Below, one piece after another: positions 42,814 to 51,822 of a stretch of 64,000 nt of DNA. A model generated the notes under the pieces. It was not told the origin of the DNA, searched no databases, and saw only the letters and a program-made list of their open reading frames with translations. Both the position numbers and the translations under genes were made by a program. The stretch comes from an uncultured Eisenbergiella sp. GTDB lineage: Bacteria > Bacillota > Clostridia > Lachnospirales > Lachnospiraceae. The stretch lies in NCBI GenBank assembly GCA_947627215.1, contig CANQVD010000006.1, forward strand, positions 1 through 64,000, in the 5' to 3' direction. Position 1 is the stretch's first letter; each line of letters opens with the position of its first letter.

Positions 42814-43970
42814 ATCACTTTATCCTTTATCCTGCAAGATTTCGTGCAAAGCCACTGGTATGCGGCCTCCCCTCTGATTTTTCTTTCTTCAGGATTGTTA
42901 TACAACATTTCCAAAGCATTCTTCATATCTTCCTCATCGTCAACTAAAACTGCGCCACTGATTTCCTCATATACACCCACTTTGGTACTGATAATCGGCA
43001 TGGCCGTCGCCGCCGCTTCGTGCGCTACAATCGACCAGGTTTCAGATTTACTCGAACAAACAAAAACATCCGCCTCCTGATATAATTTCACAACCTTTTC
43101 CCGATCCAAATGTATATGAAACAACACTTGCTTTTTATGTTCTTCCTGAAACAAATCTATAGTAAGCCGCTTTAAAAAATCAAAATACGCGTTTTCTTCA
43201 AAGCCCACAAATATCAACTGACTCTCCCCTATATTCGCCTTCTTATATGCCCTGATCAACATTTCATGATTTTTATTCTCACTATAATTAGCAACAAACA
43301 GGAATTTAATGCTAGCGGCAGGGGCTTTCACATACTGATGCCTCATCTCCGGCTGAAAAAACACATCATCGATAGCGTTTTCAAGAATTTTTCCATTGGA
43401 AAGATCATGCAGCGCCGCATATTGCCAGGCGTTATTCTGAGCGGAGAGATAAATCGCCAGATCATATTTTTTTACATACAAATAAAACCTTTCATAATAC
43501 TTCTTACATTTATACTGCTCCCACATCCCCAAAATATTTCGCTTTAACAGACGTTCTTTATAATCATATTTTTCCAGCCATTTCGAATACCCATGAGAAT
43601 AGAAAACCTTGGGGCAATGAATCTTTCCCAAATAAGGGCGAAGCCAATCAAATGTCCATGTCTGCGAACAGACGACAATAAGCACATCTGGACTATATGA
43701 CCGAATTCGTTTAAAATATTTTTTCGCAGTACTCTCCGAATCCCTTCCTCTCAGGCACAACGGCCATCTGACGTAAACCCGTATTCGTTCAATGCTTACA
43801 TTTTTATGTACCTCTCTTTCCGGCAACTCTTGCAACCCGCCGTTTCCGGAGCTCGTATAGACCAAAATCTCATGACCAAGTTCTGCCAATCCCTCGGCAA
43901 GATATCCAGTAATATTGGCCACACCATCCTGCGACGGCCAGTACGACGGTACGGCAAACATCACTCTCAT
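42780..43970 (-). CDS. Glycosyltransferase family 4
   Basis: 396 aa. RVMFAVPSYWPSQDGVANIT opens the N-domain with the GT4 GG-like loop replaced by DGVANITGY. VFYSHGYSKWLEKYD and IYLSAQNNAWQYAAL follow. The donor domain has FLFVANYSENKNHEMLIRAY, ADVFVCSSKSETWSIVAHEA (EX7E) and AMPIISTKVG. No membrane segment. A 4-nt ATGA overlap with the aminotransferase stop indicates coupling. Sugar unknown; it might use the dTDP-3-amino sugar made next door. Confidence 0.9.
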   Translation of the reverse strand: MRVMFAVPSYWPSQDGVANITGYLAEGLAELGHEILVYTSSGNGGLQELPEREVHKNVSIERIRVYVRWPLCLRGRDSESTAKKYFKRIRSYSPDVLIVVCSQTWTFDWLRPYLGKIHCPKVFYSHGYSKWLEKYDYKERLLKRNILGMWEQYKCKKYYERFYLYVKKYDLAIYLSAQNNAWQYAALHDLSNGKILENAIDDVFFQPEMRHQYVKAPAASIKFLFVANYSENKNHEMLIRAYKKANIGESQLIFVGFEENAYFDFLKRLTIDLFQEEHKKQVLFHIHLDREKVVKLYQEADVFVCSSKSETWSIVAHEAAATAMPIISTKVGVYEEISGAVLVDDEEDMKNALEMLYNNPEERKIRGEAAYQWLCTKSCRIKDKVIWLEKSLEQLL

Positions 43971-45076
43971 ATTGATTGCTCCTTATACTCATTTAAACAA
44001 CGGATAATATATTTTTGTTCATCCGGCGTCAGCCCCGGATACAGAGGCAAGCTGATTTCCTGACTGCACAATCGAGATGTCACGGGATAATCTTTCTCAT
44101 TTTTCCGGAGTTCCTTATACGCTCTTTGCCGAAAAACCGGCGTCGGATAATGCACATTTGTTTCAATTCCCCTATTTTTCAAATATGCCGCAAGCTCATT
44201 CCTTGTTTCACACAATATAGGATATACATGAAACACATGGTTATCACTATTATCCCATTGCGGTAAAGTTATTCTATCATTTCTAATACCCTGCTGATAT
44301 CCGCGTGCCATCTCTCTGCGTTCTTCATTCCACTCCTCCAAGTGCGGCAACTTAACTGATAAAAATCCGGCCTGTAAATCATCCAATCTGGAATTGCAGC
44401 CTTGATACATATGTTCGTATTTCTTATATGAACCGTAATTTGCAAGCGCCCTGACCCTATCGGCAAGAAACCTATCATCTGTGACGACCGCTCCTGCGTC
44501 CCCCATCGCTCCCAGATTTTTCCCAGGGTAAAAACTGAAAGCTGCTGCATCGCCCAGCGCCCCTGTCATTTTCCCATTTATTCTGGCACCGTGTGCCTGG
44601 GCCGCATCCTCTATGATTTTGATCTGATATTTATTTTTTAACTCATATAATGGTTTCGTATTTACAGCCTGCCCATATAAATGTACTACAATAATAGCCC
44701 TGGTTTTAGATGTGATTTTTTTCTCAATCTTATCCAGGGCAATATTATATGTTCGCATATCCGCATCGATCAAAACAGGGGTCGCTCCTGTATACGTGAT
44801 CGCCAGAATAGTGGCGATAAATGTATGTGCAGAGACAATAACCTCATCTCCTTGTCCAATTCCCATCCCCTGTAAGATTAACCGGATCGCGTCGAGTCCA
44901 TTTCCAACACCAACGCAATATTTCGCGCCGCAATATGCTGCAAATTCCTGTTCAAATTCTTTGCAGTATTCCCCACGAATAAACCATTGCGTTTCCATAA
45001 TTTTCTGATACACTTCATCAATTTTATTCTGAACATTAAAATTAACTCTCTTTAAGTCAAGATAAGGTATATTCAT
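43967..45076 (-). CDS. dTDP-3-amino-3,6-dideoxyhexose transaminase (FdtB/QdtB-like DegT family)
   Basis: 369 aa. IPYLDLKRVNFNVQNKI, WFIRGEYCKEFEQEFA and YCVGVGNGLDAIRLIL open the fold in the FdtB/QdtB manner. VIVSAHTFIATILAI, IIEDAAQAHGARINGK and SFYPGKNLGAMGDAG with the PLP Lys follow, then the GCNSRLDDLQAGFL dimer loop. It aminates C3 of the 3-keto sugar made by the FdtA-like enzyme at 39486. GGGAG lies 7 nt upstream of the ATG and a good promoter lies just upstream. The third step, N-acetylation, has no dedicated hexapeptide transferase here; the GNAT at 26099 could do it. Confidence 0.85.
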   Translation of the reverse strand: MNIPYLDLKRVNFNVQNKIDEVYQKIMETQWFIRGEYCKEFEQEFAAYCGAKYCVGVGNGLDAIRLILQGMGIGQGDEVIVSAHTFIATILAITYTGATPVLIDADMRTYNIALDKIEKKITSKTRAIIVVHLYGQAVNTKPLYELKNKYQIKIIEDAAQAHGARINGKMTGALGDAAAFSFYPGKNLGAMGDAGAVVTDDRFLADRVRALANYGSYKKYEHMYQGCNSRLDDLQAGFLSVKLPHLEEWNEERREMARGYQQGIRNDRITLPQWDNSDNHVFHVYPILCETRNELAAYLKNRGIETNVHYPTPVFRQRAYKELRKNEKDYPVTSRLCSQEISLPLYPGLTPDEQKYIIRCLNEYKEQSI

Positions 45077-45141
45077 TTAGTTTCTCCCACATCTTCTTCC
45101 CGCTCAGAATATTCGCCGCAAAATAACTTAATGCAACTAAT

Positions 45142-45171
45142 ATTATATGTATTTAATTGAAACAAAATCAA
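45142..45171 (-). promoter_or_regulatory. Candidate sigma-A promoter before FdtB-like gene
   Basis: Minus strand: -35 TTGATT (45166-45171), 18-nt spacer, -10 TATAAT (45142-45147). It stands in a 176-bp AT-rich gap about 65 nt before the start codon at 45076. This is the best promoter-like pair I could find inside the locus. Confidence 0.5.
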
Positions 45172-45252
45172 AGAATTTTGAGTTACACATCTTTATCGGC
45201 GATTTTCTATCTGGTATAGTAAAGCCAATCCACTTCGCTTCACATACTCAAT

Positions 45253-46332
45253 CTACTTTTTCAAAGTTCTTTTTTCCTGCCATAAAATCAATCCCCTTCT
45301 AATCCCTATTGCCGCAGCAAATCCCACTCCTAATGCTGTCCCCGTTACGCCAAGTCCAACCGCAAACTGTCCTTTCCTAATCCAATATCCTAATGAAATA
45401 ACTTCTGCAGATGCCATCGCACAAGCCAGAATATTCCTTTCACTGATCCCTCTCCGCAACAGCTCTGTCTCATTTCGGGTCTCCGCATATATCTCCCACT
45501 GACTGCTGAAATACGTTTTATAATAAGGACTTCCCTGCGCATATTGCCACCAGAACACATACCCCGGCATTATACTTACCGGATTCCATGGTTTTCCATA
45601 ATCCTTATAGGATGAAAAATGGATGATTTTTACCGTTCTTTCACATTCTACGATATAATCATAGCCCAACTCTTCCATATATCTTTCGTTTTCATCAATA
45701 CAGGATATCCTCCCCGGCACATATTTGATACGCCCCCGAAACAGCATCCCAAACGTAAACTCCATTTGCGAATACCCAGCTGCTTGTTTGACCTTTTCGT
45801 CCATAGACAAAATATCTGTCAACGCGAAATCCTCACGGATTTTCTTTACATCATACATGGACAATACAAAAGTCAATGTATCACCACCCAGTCGTTCCAT
45901 AAACTGTCTGTGATTTTTCGGCTTATGCTCCGGTCCGGGGCAAATCACATAGCAGCCATTAAAATCCATATCATAAATCTCTGAGAAATCACCGACTGTC
46001 ACTGTATCCGCTTCGATCACCATAATACGATCCACATCTTCCGGGAGCAATTCGTGAAACAGCCAATAACTGGACATCACGCCAACAGACCAATGATCTG
46101 ATTCTTTAATATGGATATATTTTTGGGCCTGCTTTTCATCAAATCGAAGCACATGGATCTGGTGTCCGTATTCCATCGCAAGTTCCATTTCATTTGTCAG
46201 ATCTTCTACTTCCAAATCTTCCGAGACAATATAAAGATGTATTTCACGGCTCTGATTATGAATAAAAAGGGATTTGATGGCCACATAAGCAAATTTCAGA
46301 TTCCTTCGCCCGATCGTGAGAAAAATATTCAT
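45253..46332 (-). CDS. Glycosyltransferase family 8
   Basis: 359 aa from ATG 46332 (MNIFLTIGRRNLKFAYVAIK), preceded by AAAAGG; an in-frame TTG 33 nt earlier is also possible. DRIMVIEADTVTVGDFSEIY carries EAD (107-109) where DxD is usual. FTFGMLFRGRIKYVPG and IIHFSSYKDYGKPWN (H-...-GKPW) confirm GT8. The C-terminus has a hydrophobic, glycine-rich helix (AVGLGVTGTALGVGFAAAIG) then a basic tail, so it is membrane-attached. Without the first Asp it may still bind metal through Glu. Confidence 0.82.
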   Translation of the reverse strand: MNIFLTIGRRNLKFAYVAIKSLFIHNQSREIHLYIVSEDLEVEDLTNEMELAMEYGHQIHVLRFDEKQAQKYIHIKESDHWSVGVMSSYWLFHELLPEDVDRIMVIEADTVTVGDFSEIYDMDFNGCYVICPGPEHKPKNHRQFMERLGGDTLTFVLSMYDVKKIREDFALTDILSMDEKVKQAAGYSQMEFTFGMLFRGRIKYVPGRISCIDENERYMEELGYDYIVECERTVKIIHFSSYKDYGKPWNPVSIMPGYVFWWQYAQGSPYYKTYFSSQWEIYAETRNETELLRRGISERNILACAMASAEVISLGYWIRKGQFAVGLGVTGTALGVGFAAAIGIRRGLILWQEKRTLKK

Positions 46333-46404
46333 TTTCCTTTTCACTTTCACCACCTCATTTATCAAATCACAACCTGAAACACATTTAGAACTTTTCCAGA
46401 AATA

Positions 46405-47475
46405 TCAATATCTTCCCAATTCCCAATAAAAAAGATACTCATATTCTCCTGCTTTCATCACCGGAAGGAAACGAGATCCTGTCGTTTTACCCGCAATCAG
46501 GCAATCACAGCGAGATAAGAGTTCCATTTCCGTCAAATAATCCAATTGCCTTTTATATAAATCCATTCCCTGTTTAATATATAAGTCATTTAACAAATAT
46601 CCTTCTTTATATTTTACACGCTTTACATCCAAACCCACTAATTTTTCTCCCAACTTCTTTTGTAGCCTGTCATAAATAACTGCATCCTCAGTTGCGCAAA
46701 ATACATAATCACACGCATAATCTTTCATTACCTCTTCTATCTTGGATAACACAATATCCACCTCTGGCTGAACATGATGTCCCTTTGGATGCAAACTAAG
46801 ATAATCGGTTCCTCTGCATAACACCCCTAACACCTTTTTCCCTTTCCGAAATAATCTTTCGTACCATTTATCCATATATTTTTCAGCTTCTTCACTATAA
46901 TGTATATACGTTTTCCAAAAAGTCTTAAACCGATACATTAAAACCTCATTCTCATACCATTCCTGAAATGGTCTGTCATCATCTATAACAACCTCATATT
47001 TCTCACACACATCCGATGACTTGATATCCCCTATACACAAAACTCTTTCTTCTTCACTGCCATGAAAAATAACATTCTTTTTCCCATAAATATCCTCCAC
47101 ACATGCCCCTCCCGGTTGCTTGAAATACAGTTCCCATGCATTTACTGTTCCCTGATCTTTATTTCGTAAATTAGTTGGGAAATTCAGCATATCAACAACC
47201 GGAATATACCCCTGTTCAATCGCATACGCCATCTGGGACAGTATATCTATCAAATAAACGAATAATCCTCCTTGCGGTTGATTTGAATATATAACAAAAT
47301 AAACATTATCATCGTTCAGATCCTTTTTGCAGGATATGTATCGTTCTTTTATATAATCCCAGTCAAATTCAGGAAGCACGCATTCCCTACCCATGACTTT
47401 TCTGCGCCATATCCCCAATTTACAAATAAATGGTATCTTTATCAGCTCATTTTTTATTTTCATCCACATGGCCAT
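46405..47475 (-). CDS. NodZ/FUT8-like glycosyltransferase
   Basis: 356 aa from ATG 47475, with GAGG 5 nt upstream. YFVIYSNQPQGGLFVYLIDI and YIPVVDMLNFPT form the N-terminal acceptor part, with GTVNAWELYFKQP typical of this group. LGVLCRGTDYLSLHPKGH carries the R-G-T-D motif, VFCATEDAVIYDRLQKKLGE follows, and LLSRCDCLIAGKTTGSRFL ends the donor site. Closest in the window to the gene at 51823. It lies 40 nt downstream of the KdsC-like gene. Probable GDP-deoxyhexose transferase. Confidence 0.75.
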   Translation of the reverse strand: MAMWMKIKNELIKIPFICKLGIWRRKVMGRECVLPEFDWDYIKERYISCKKDLNDDNVYFVIYSNQPQGGLFVYLIDILSQMAYAIEQGYIPVVDMLNFPTNLRNKDQGTVNAWELYFKQPGGACVEDIYGKKNVIFHGSEEERVLCIGDIKSSDVCEKYEVVIDDDRPFQEWYENEVLMYRFKTFWKTYIHYSEEAEKYMDKWYERLFRKGKKVLGVLCRGTDYLSLHPKGHHVQPEVDIVLSKIEEVMKDYACDYVFCATEDAVIYDRLQKKLGEKLVGLDVKRVKYKEGYLLNDLYIKQGMDLYKRQLDYLTEMELLSRCDCLIAGKTTGSRFLPVMKAGEYEYLFYWELGRY

Positions 47476-47515
47476 ATGAACCTCTTCCACAGAAAAGCAA
47501 AAAAACAATATTTAT

Positions 47516-48049
47516 TTAGACTCCCACTCCATACAATTCAGCAATTGCCTGTTCCCATTCTCCTCTTTGTTTCAGCAAATATGTAATAATATCCCGAACC
47601 GCTCCATGCCCTCCTTCAACCATAGATATATAATCTGAAATATTTTTAATTTCTTCACAGGCATCTGAGGGACATCCTGCAAATCCTGCATTCTTCATTC
47701 CAATGAAATCGTTCAGATCATCACCTAAATAACCAATTTCATCATAAGAAAGATTTTCTTGGTCGAGAAACCCAGCAAGATATGCTGTTTTATTATTCAC
47801 ATTCTGTACCAAGAAATCGACTTTCATCTCAGCCATTCTCCTTATGGTGGCGGCACATTCCCGCCCAGTCAGCACTACGGTTTTGATACCGGCCTGCCGC
47901 GCCGCGAAAAAACCGGCTGCATCTTTTGTACAGAATTTTTTTATCTCATTTCCATGTTCGTCATAATAAACTCCAGCGTCCGTCATGGTCCCATCCACAT
48001 CTATGATTAGATATTTTATCCTGCCATAGTTCTGTCTGCTCATAATCAT
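47516..48049 (-). CDS. KdsC/NeuA-associated HAD phosphatase
   Basis: 177 aa. The HAD motif I is LIIDVDGTMTDAG, motif II is VVLTGRE, and motif IV lies in GYLGDDLNDFIGM; between these is the small alpha/beta insertion of C0-type HAD enzymes, as in KdsC and the NeuA-linked phosphatases. These remove the phosphate from 3-deoxy-ulosonate phosphates (Kdo-8-P, KDN-9-P). Its neighbours, a DRE-TIM aldolase and a cytidylyltransferase, support a 2-keto-3-deoxy acid pathway. The start overlaps the stop of the aldolase gene (ATGA), so they are coupled. Confidence 0.85.
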   Translation of the reverse strand: MIMSRQNYGRIKYLIIDVDGTMTDAGVYYDEHGNEIKKFCTKDAAGFFAARQAGIKTVVLTGRECAATIRRMAEMKVDFLVQNVNNKTAYLAGFLDQENLSYDEIGYLGDDLNDFIGMKNAGFAGCPSDACEEIKNISDYISMVEGGHGAVRDIITYLLKQRGEWEQAIAELYGVGV

Positions 48050-49632
48050 CTGCCGTCCTCATATATCGAATCCGTCAGGAAAAAAATCTGCAGTTTCTTT
48101 TTCAATTCCGCTACATACCGTCTGATCCTGACATTCTCCTCTTGCCCCTTTGTATGCTGACTGGAAAAATAACCCTGGATATAATTACTTCCATTTTCCT
48201 TATATCCGTCGAATCCTGCCACATAAACTTGCTTTATACCTATCCGACGAAGAAGTTTTATCAGCATAATTACGCAATTATCGCAGCTTCCCAGTTCATC
48301 AAAACTCAGTTCCGGAAAACTGAATAGATTTTGTTCTTTTTCACAAATCGCGTACAGATTTGACGTAACTAACAGCTCCTGATCCGTTATTTTCTCCTTT
48401 AAGGCCTCATATCGCATTACATTAGAGCAGAACACATACTCCGTTTTATATGCATCCGTCACAAAATTCGCCGAAATAACAATCGGATTCCATTTTTGGA
48501 TAAAATCCTGTATTCTGTCCCTGTTATCGGCAATACTTGATCCAGGCGCAAGGATCAAAATCTCCTTCTCAGCCAATCTTCTCTTTAACTTCTCAAGCAG
48601 TTCTCTGTCATCCACTTCATGATTCTGAAATTTTTGATATAAATCCTCTATATATGTTTGGTCATACGAAGTTTTTTTATGATTTTCAATACTGGCCAAT
48701 ATCTGATTGATCTGCTTTGCCCGGAGTCTTCCTTTTCCCAATAGGAATTCGGCATAATTCCGATGCAGATTGAACTTCGCGGAAAGCGCATACGCCGTGC
48801 TGTACCCCCAGGGTTCAATGCTTTTCAGCTTTACAATATAATCATCGATTCCATCCAGAATGGGATTCGTATTATAAATGCCTTCCTGAGTCTTATTCAT
48901 ATAATCCATAATCAATTCCATACATAGATTTCCCGGGGCCCGCCCCATCCCCAGCATGGAAGCATCGATCACACACTGTCGACTTCCAGTCTTCATCGCA
49001 ATAAATTCCTGAGCCAAGGAAAAAGATAAACCCAAATTCTCATGCAGATGAAGCCCGATAACAATAGATGGATCCAAATTATGTTCCACCAGAGAATAAA
49101 TCCGCATCAAATCTTCTTTCATCATGGAACCAAACGTATCCACAATGGAAAATGCGTATGGTTTTATCCGGTTCACCTTCTCCAGGAGACGCAGGATCAT
49201 CTCATCCGTATAGCCCATTATATTGATTGGATTCACGAAAACCTTATAACCTTTTTGAATTGCATGTCCTATATAGCTGAGCCCTTCATCAATATCATAA
49301 TCATGAAATGTAATACGAAGCGCATCAATTGTTCTGCCGTCGTAATCTTCCAACTGATCCAGATCATATTGATTATGCAATGCCATAGCCGTAAACTGTG
49401 TATTTCCCCGGTTTACAGGCAAAACATTTCTGATTTCTTCACAATTGCGAAACACCACTGTGTCCCTATCATATTCACCATCACGCAAAAACCCCACTTC
49501 GACATAATCTACCTGTGATTCCACAAGTTTTTTTATGATATTGCGTGCCGCATGATAGCCAAAATTCCAGTGATTAATATATCCGCCATCCCGAAGCGTA
49601 CAATCCAGCAATTTTATATTTCCCATTTTCAT
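48046..49632 (-). CDS. DRE-TIM (HMGL-like) aldolase fused to a C-terminal nucleotide-binding-like domain
   Basis: 528 aa. Residues 1-300 are an HMGL-like TIM barrel: LLDCTLRDGGYINHWNF (the D-x-R-D metal/catalytic site), VDYVEVGFLR, VDTFGSM, HLHEN (metal His pair) and MGRAPGN. Such enzymes join or split pyruvate-type enolates with aldehydes or ketones. Residues 345-528 differ: ILILAPGSSIADNRDRI, ISANFVTDAYKTEYVFCSN and VYVAGFDGY resemble the Rossmann-like domain of DUF115/6-hydroxymethylpterin kinases and sialyltransferase-like proteins. Between cytidylyltransferase and KdsC-like phosphatase genes, it may replace NeuB/KdsA in making the 2-keto-3-deoxy acid. Start is 49632 or ATG 49626. Confidence 0.75.
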   Translation of the reverse strand: MKMGNIKLLDCTLRDGGYINHWNFGYHAARNIIKKLVESQVDYVEVGFLRDGEYDRDTVVFRNCEEIRNVLPVNRGNTQFTAMALHNQYDLDQLEDYDGRTIDALRITFHDYDIDEGLSYIGHAIQKGYKVFVNPINIMGYTDEMILRLLEKVNRIKPYAFSIVDTFGSMMKEDLMRIYSLVEHNLDPSIVIGLHLHENLGLSFSLAQEFIAMKTGSRQCVIDASMLGMGRAPGNLCMELIMDYMNKTQEGIYNTNPILDGIDDYIVKLKSIEPWGYSTAYALSAKFNLHRNYAEFLLGKGRLRAKQINQILASIENHKKTSYDQTYIEDLYQKFQNHEVDDRELLEKLKRRLAEKEILILAPGSSIADNRDRIQDFIQKWNPIVISANFVTDAYKTEYVFCSNVMRYEALKEKITDQELLVTSNLYAICEKEQNLFSFPELSFDELGSCDNCVIMLIKLLRRIGIKQVYVAGFDGYKENGSNYIQGYFSSQHTKGQEENVRIRRYVAELKKKLQIFFLTDSIYEDGR

Positions 49633-49637
49633 TCCCT

Positions 49638-50321
49638 TTATAATGTAGGCTTTGGATCCCTCAATGCATACAATGCTTTCGCCATCTCATAATCATATAT
49701 ATCATCAATATCCGCTGCCTCTCTTTTGTTGACCAAAAGTCGAAATGCCTTAGGGCCATAGTTATAATGCCATTCACGAATTTTATCCACAGGCGCCAAA
49801 TTAATTCCATTCGTAAAATGATATAGCATAGGAAGCTGTTCGGAATTCTTATGTGCAAGCCCCATGCTGAAATTCAGAGGGCCTTTTTCGTCCATTAAGT
49901 ATGTCTGATAAGGGCTGCAAGTTATAAGAGAATCATAACCTTCCTCAAGTTTCTGAAAATACAGTTGAATTGCCTTGCGATAAAGATACGGCTCCACACA
50001 CGGAGAAGTTGCACAAGCCCACAGCACATGTTGTCCTTCTACGATATTACAGACATATTCCAAAAACATTCCAAACGGAACAGATTCATCTGCATATTGT
50101 CTGGGTCTTTTAATCGCCTTAATTCCCGCATTTTCAGCAATTGCCAACATTTCGTCGGAATCTGAAGAACAGATGATCTCATGCAAACCCTCTACCTGCT
50201 TTAACTGATCAATCTTATGTAAAAGCAAATTAGAATCTCCAAATGGGAGAATATTCTTATTCGGCAAGCGTGTGCTGTTTCCTTTTACTGGTATAACTGC
50301 TGTAATTGTTTTACTGTTCAT
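49638..50321 (-). CDS. Acylneuraminate/Kdo-type cytidylyltransferase
   Basis: 227 aa from ATG 50321. ITAVIPVKGNSTRLPNKN is the CTP-binding loop, close to the NeuA/KpsU signature. EIICSSDSDEMLAIAENAG and RPRQYADESVPF follow, then VLWACATSPCVEPYLYRKAI and AADIDDIYDYEMAKAL, which ends the fold. It activates a 2-keto-3-deoxy acid to its CMP form. NeuA and Kdo types are hard to separate by eye. It lies 5 nt upstream of the aldolase fusion and 113 nt downstream of the surface-carbohydrate GT-B gene. Confidence 0.88.
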   Translation of the reverse strand: MNSKTITAVIPVKGNSTRLPNKNILPFGDSNLLLHKIDQLKQVEGLHEIICSSDSDEMLAIAENAGIKAIKRPRQYADESVPFGMFLEYVCNIVEGQHVLWACATSPCVEPYLYRKAIQLYFQKLEEGYDSLITCSPYQTYLMDEKGPLNFSMGLAHKNSEQLPMLYHFTNGINLAPVDKIREWHYNYGPKAFRLLVNKREAADIDDIYDYEMAKALYALRDPKPTL

Positions 50322-50434
50322 CTTTTCTCTCTTTCTGCACTGCTTTTTCTGACATACGGTCTGTGATTGCAGTGCGGACACAAACCCAGTACACCTCTTT
50401 ACAACCCCTGGACGCGATATAAATTATTATATTA

Positions 50435-51793
50435 TTATTTCAACGCTTTATCAATTCTTTTTATTATATCTCTTATCTCCTGTTCATTTGTCAATTCGTG
50501 GCTGTGTTCATTCTGAATACGAACAGCGTTTTCCCTGATTTGTCTCTGTTTTTCCAAAAATTCCCATCTTATTTTTTTATTTTCCAGCAATGCCAGATAT
50601 AGTTTATAAATCACATCACATTGAGAAATGGTTTTGACCAGACGCAACGTCCCCTTATATTTAGTCCGATAGGCTCGTAACTGCTGCTTTGTTAATGTAT
50701 AATATTCATCTTTCAGGACTTCCTCAGCCGCATCTGCAAATTTGATGTAACTGGGTTCTTCCCAGTCAATCAAATAAATATCTTCAATACGATCCTGCGA
50801 TACCGGGAATTTTGCATTTGAAGCATATACAGATTGTTTAAATGCCACATAATCTGTCAATTTTAAAGAATCCTGGATCAGTTTCAATTCAAACCCCTTC
50901 GTAACCGGTACGGGGAAAAGCAATTGGCACATTTTCTTTGCAAAAAATGCCTCTACTACAACAGAACTGTTACCAGTATACACTTTGTCACATGCGATAA
51001 TCCACTGTTTCACAGATTCTCCGCTGATAATTTTAAAATTACTGTTAATCCGCTCCAGTCTCTCTGCACATCGGCTTGAATGCCCTGGATGTGGCCTGAA
51101 TACAATATACAGATCCTTATCCTGTAACAATAACTTTTCAAACCATTGCAAGACTATTTCCTGCGAGTCACACATGAACCGATAATAATCTACCCAGTCT
51201 TCACCAAAACGGGCACACATATCATTGATATATACATCAGGAAGTTTATCCCCATAATAAGGGGACGCAAACAAAATCACTTTTTTTTCTCTCGGCACAC
51301 CATATTTTTCAAACAGCTCTTCGCGGCTCATATAATACCCGGTGAGCGGCGGCCGTAGGAAATCCATGCCTACATGTCCTGTAACCTTTAATTTTCTGGG
51401 ATCCATCTTTACGACACTCAACATTCTTCTTTCATTTTGCTTTCCCCAGGAAATTCTCACCACATCCTTACCAATTTCCGTATAATTTTTATAGGCATCC
51501 GATCTGACTTCATCCTTGGGATACACGATATTCTCCCATTGCATATCGATCACTTTATCAAATTTTACAAAATTCTTTGTCTGCCACTCCAACGTTTGAT
51601 TATTATAGCACGCCATAACCAACAAGACCTTTGTATGAATAAACGGTTTAACCGCAATCGAATTCTGGATATCTTCAATATACCGGATTTCCGTCCGATA
51701 CCCTCTCCTATCCAATTCATACTTAATCAAGCAAAGATTTTCCAGTTCCCGAACCTTATGTTCATATAGAAATAAAAAATCCAGTTCTTTCAT
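50435..51793 (-). CDS. Surface-carbohydrate GT-B protein (CDP-glycerol/Kdo transferase-like)
   Basis: 452 aa from ATG 51793, with GGAGG closely upstream. LDFLFLYEHKVRELENLCLI opens a GT-B N-domain; LRPPLTGYYMSREELFEKYG, VILFASPYYGDKLPD, YIVFRPHPGHSS and VYTGNSSVVVEAFFAKK form the donor domain, which looks like the CDP-glycerol-glycerophosphotransferase/surface-carbohydrate group. HPGHSS and GNSSVV are typical. Beside the CMP-sugar genes, it is the best candidate to transfer that sugar. A coiled, charged C-terminus ends it. Confidence 0.7.
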   Translation of the reverse strand: MKELDFLFLYEHKVRELENLCLIKYELDRRGYRTEIRYIEDIQNSIAVKPFIHTKVLLVMACYNNQTLEWQTKNFVKFDKVIDMQWENIVYPKDEVRSDAYKNYTEIGKDVVRISWGKQNERRMLSVVKMDPRKLKVTGHVGMDFLRPPLTGYYMSREELFEKYGVPREKKVILFASPYYGDKLPDVYINDMCARFGEDWVDYYRFMCDSQEIVLQWFEKLLLQDKDLYIVFRPHPGHSSRCAERLERINSNFKIISGESVKQWIIACDKVYTGNSSVVVEAFFAKKMCQLLFPVPVTKGFELKLIQDSLKLTDYVAFKQSVYASNAKFPVSQDRIEDIYLIDWEEPSYIKFADAAEEVLKDEYYTLTKQQLRAYRTKYKGTLRLVKTISQCDVIYKLYLALLENKKIRWEFLEKQRQIRENAVRIQNEHSHELTNEQEIRDIIKRIDKALK

Positions 51794-51822
51794 AAATGCC
51801 TCCATAAAGTCCTTCAACACAA

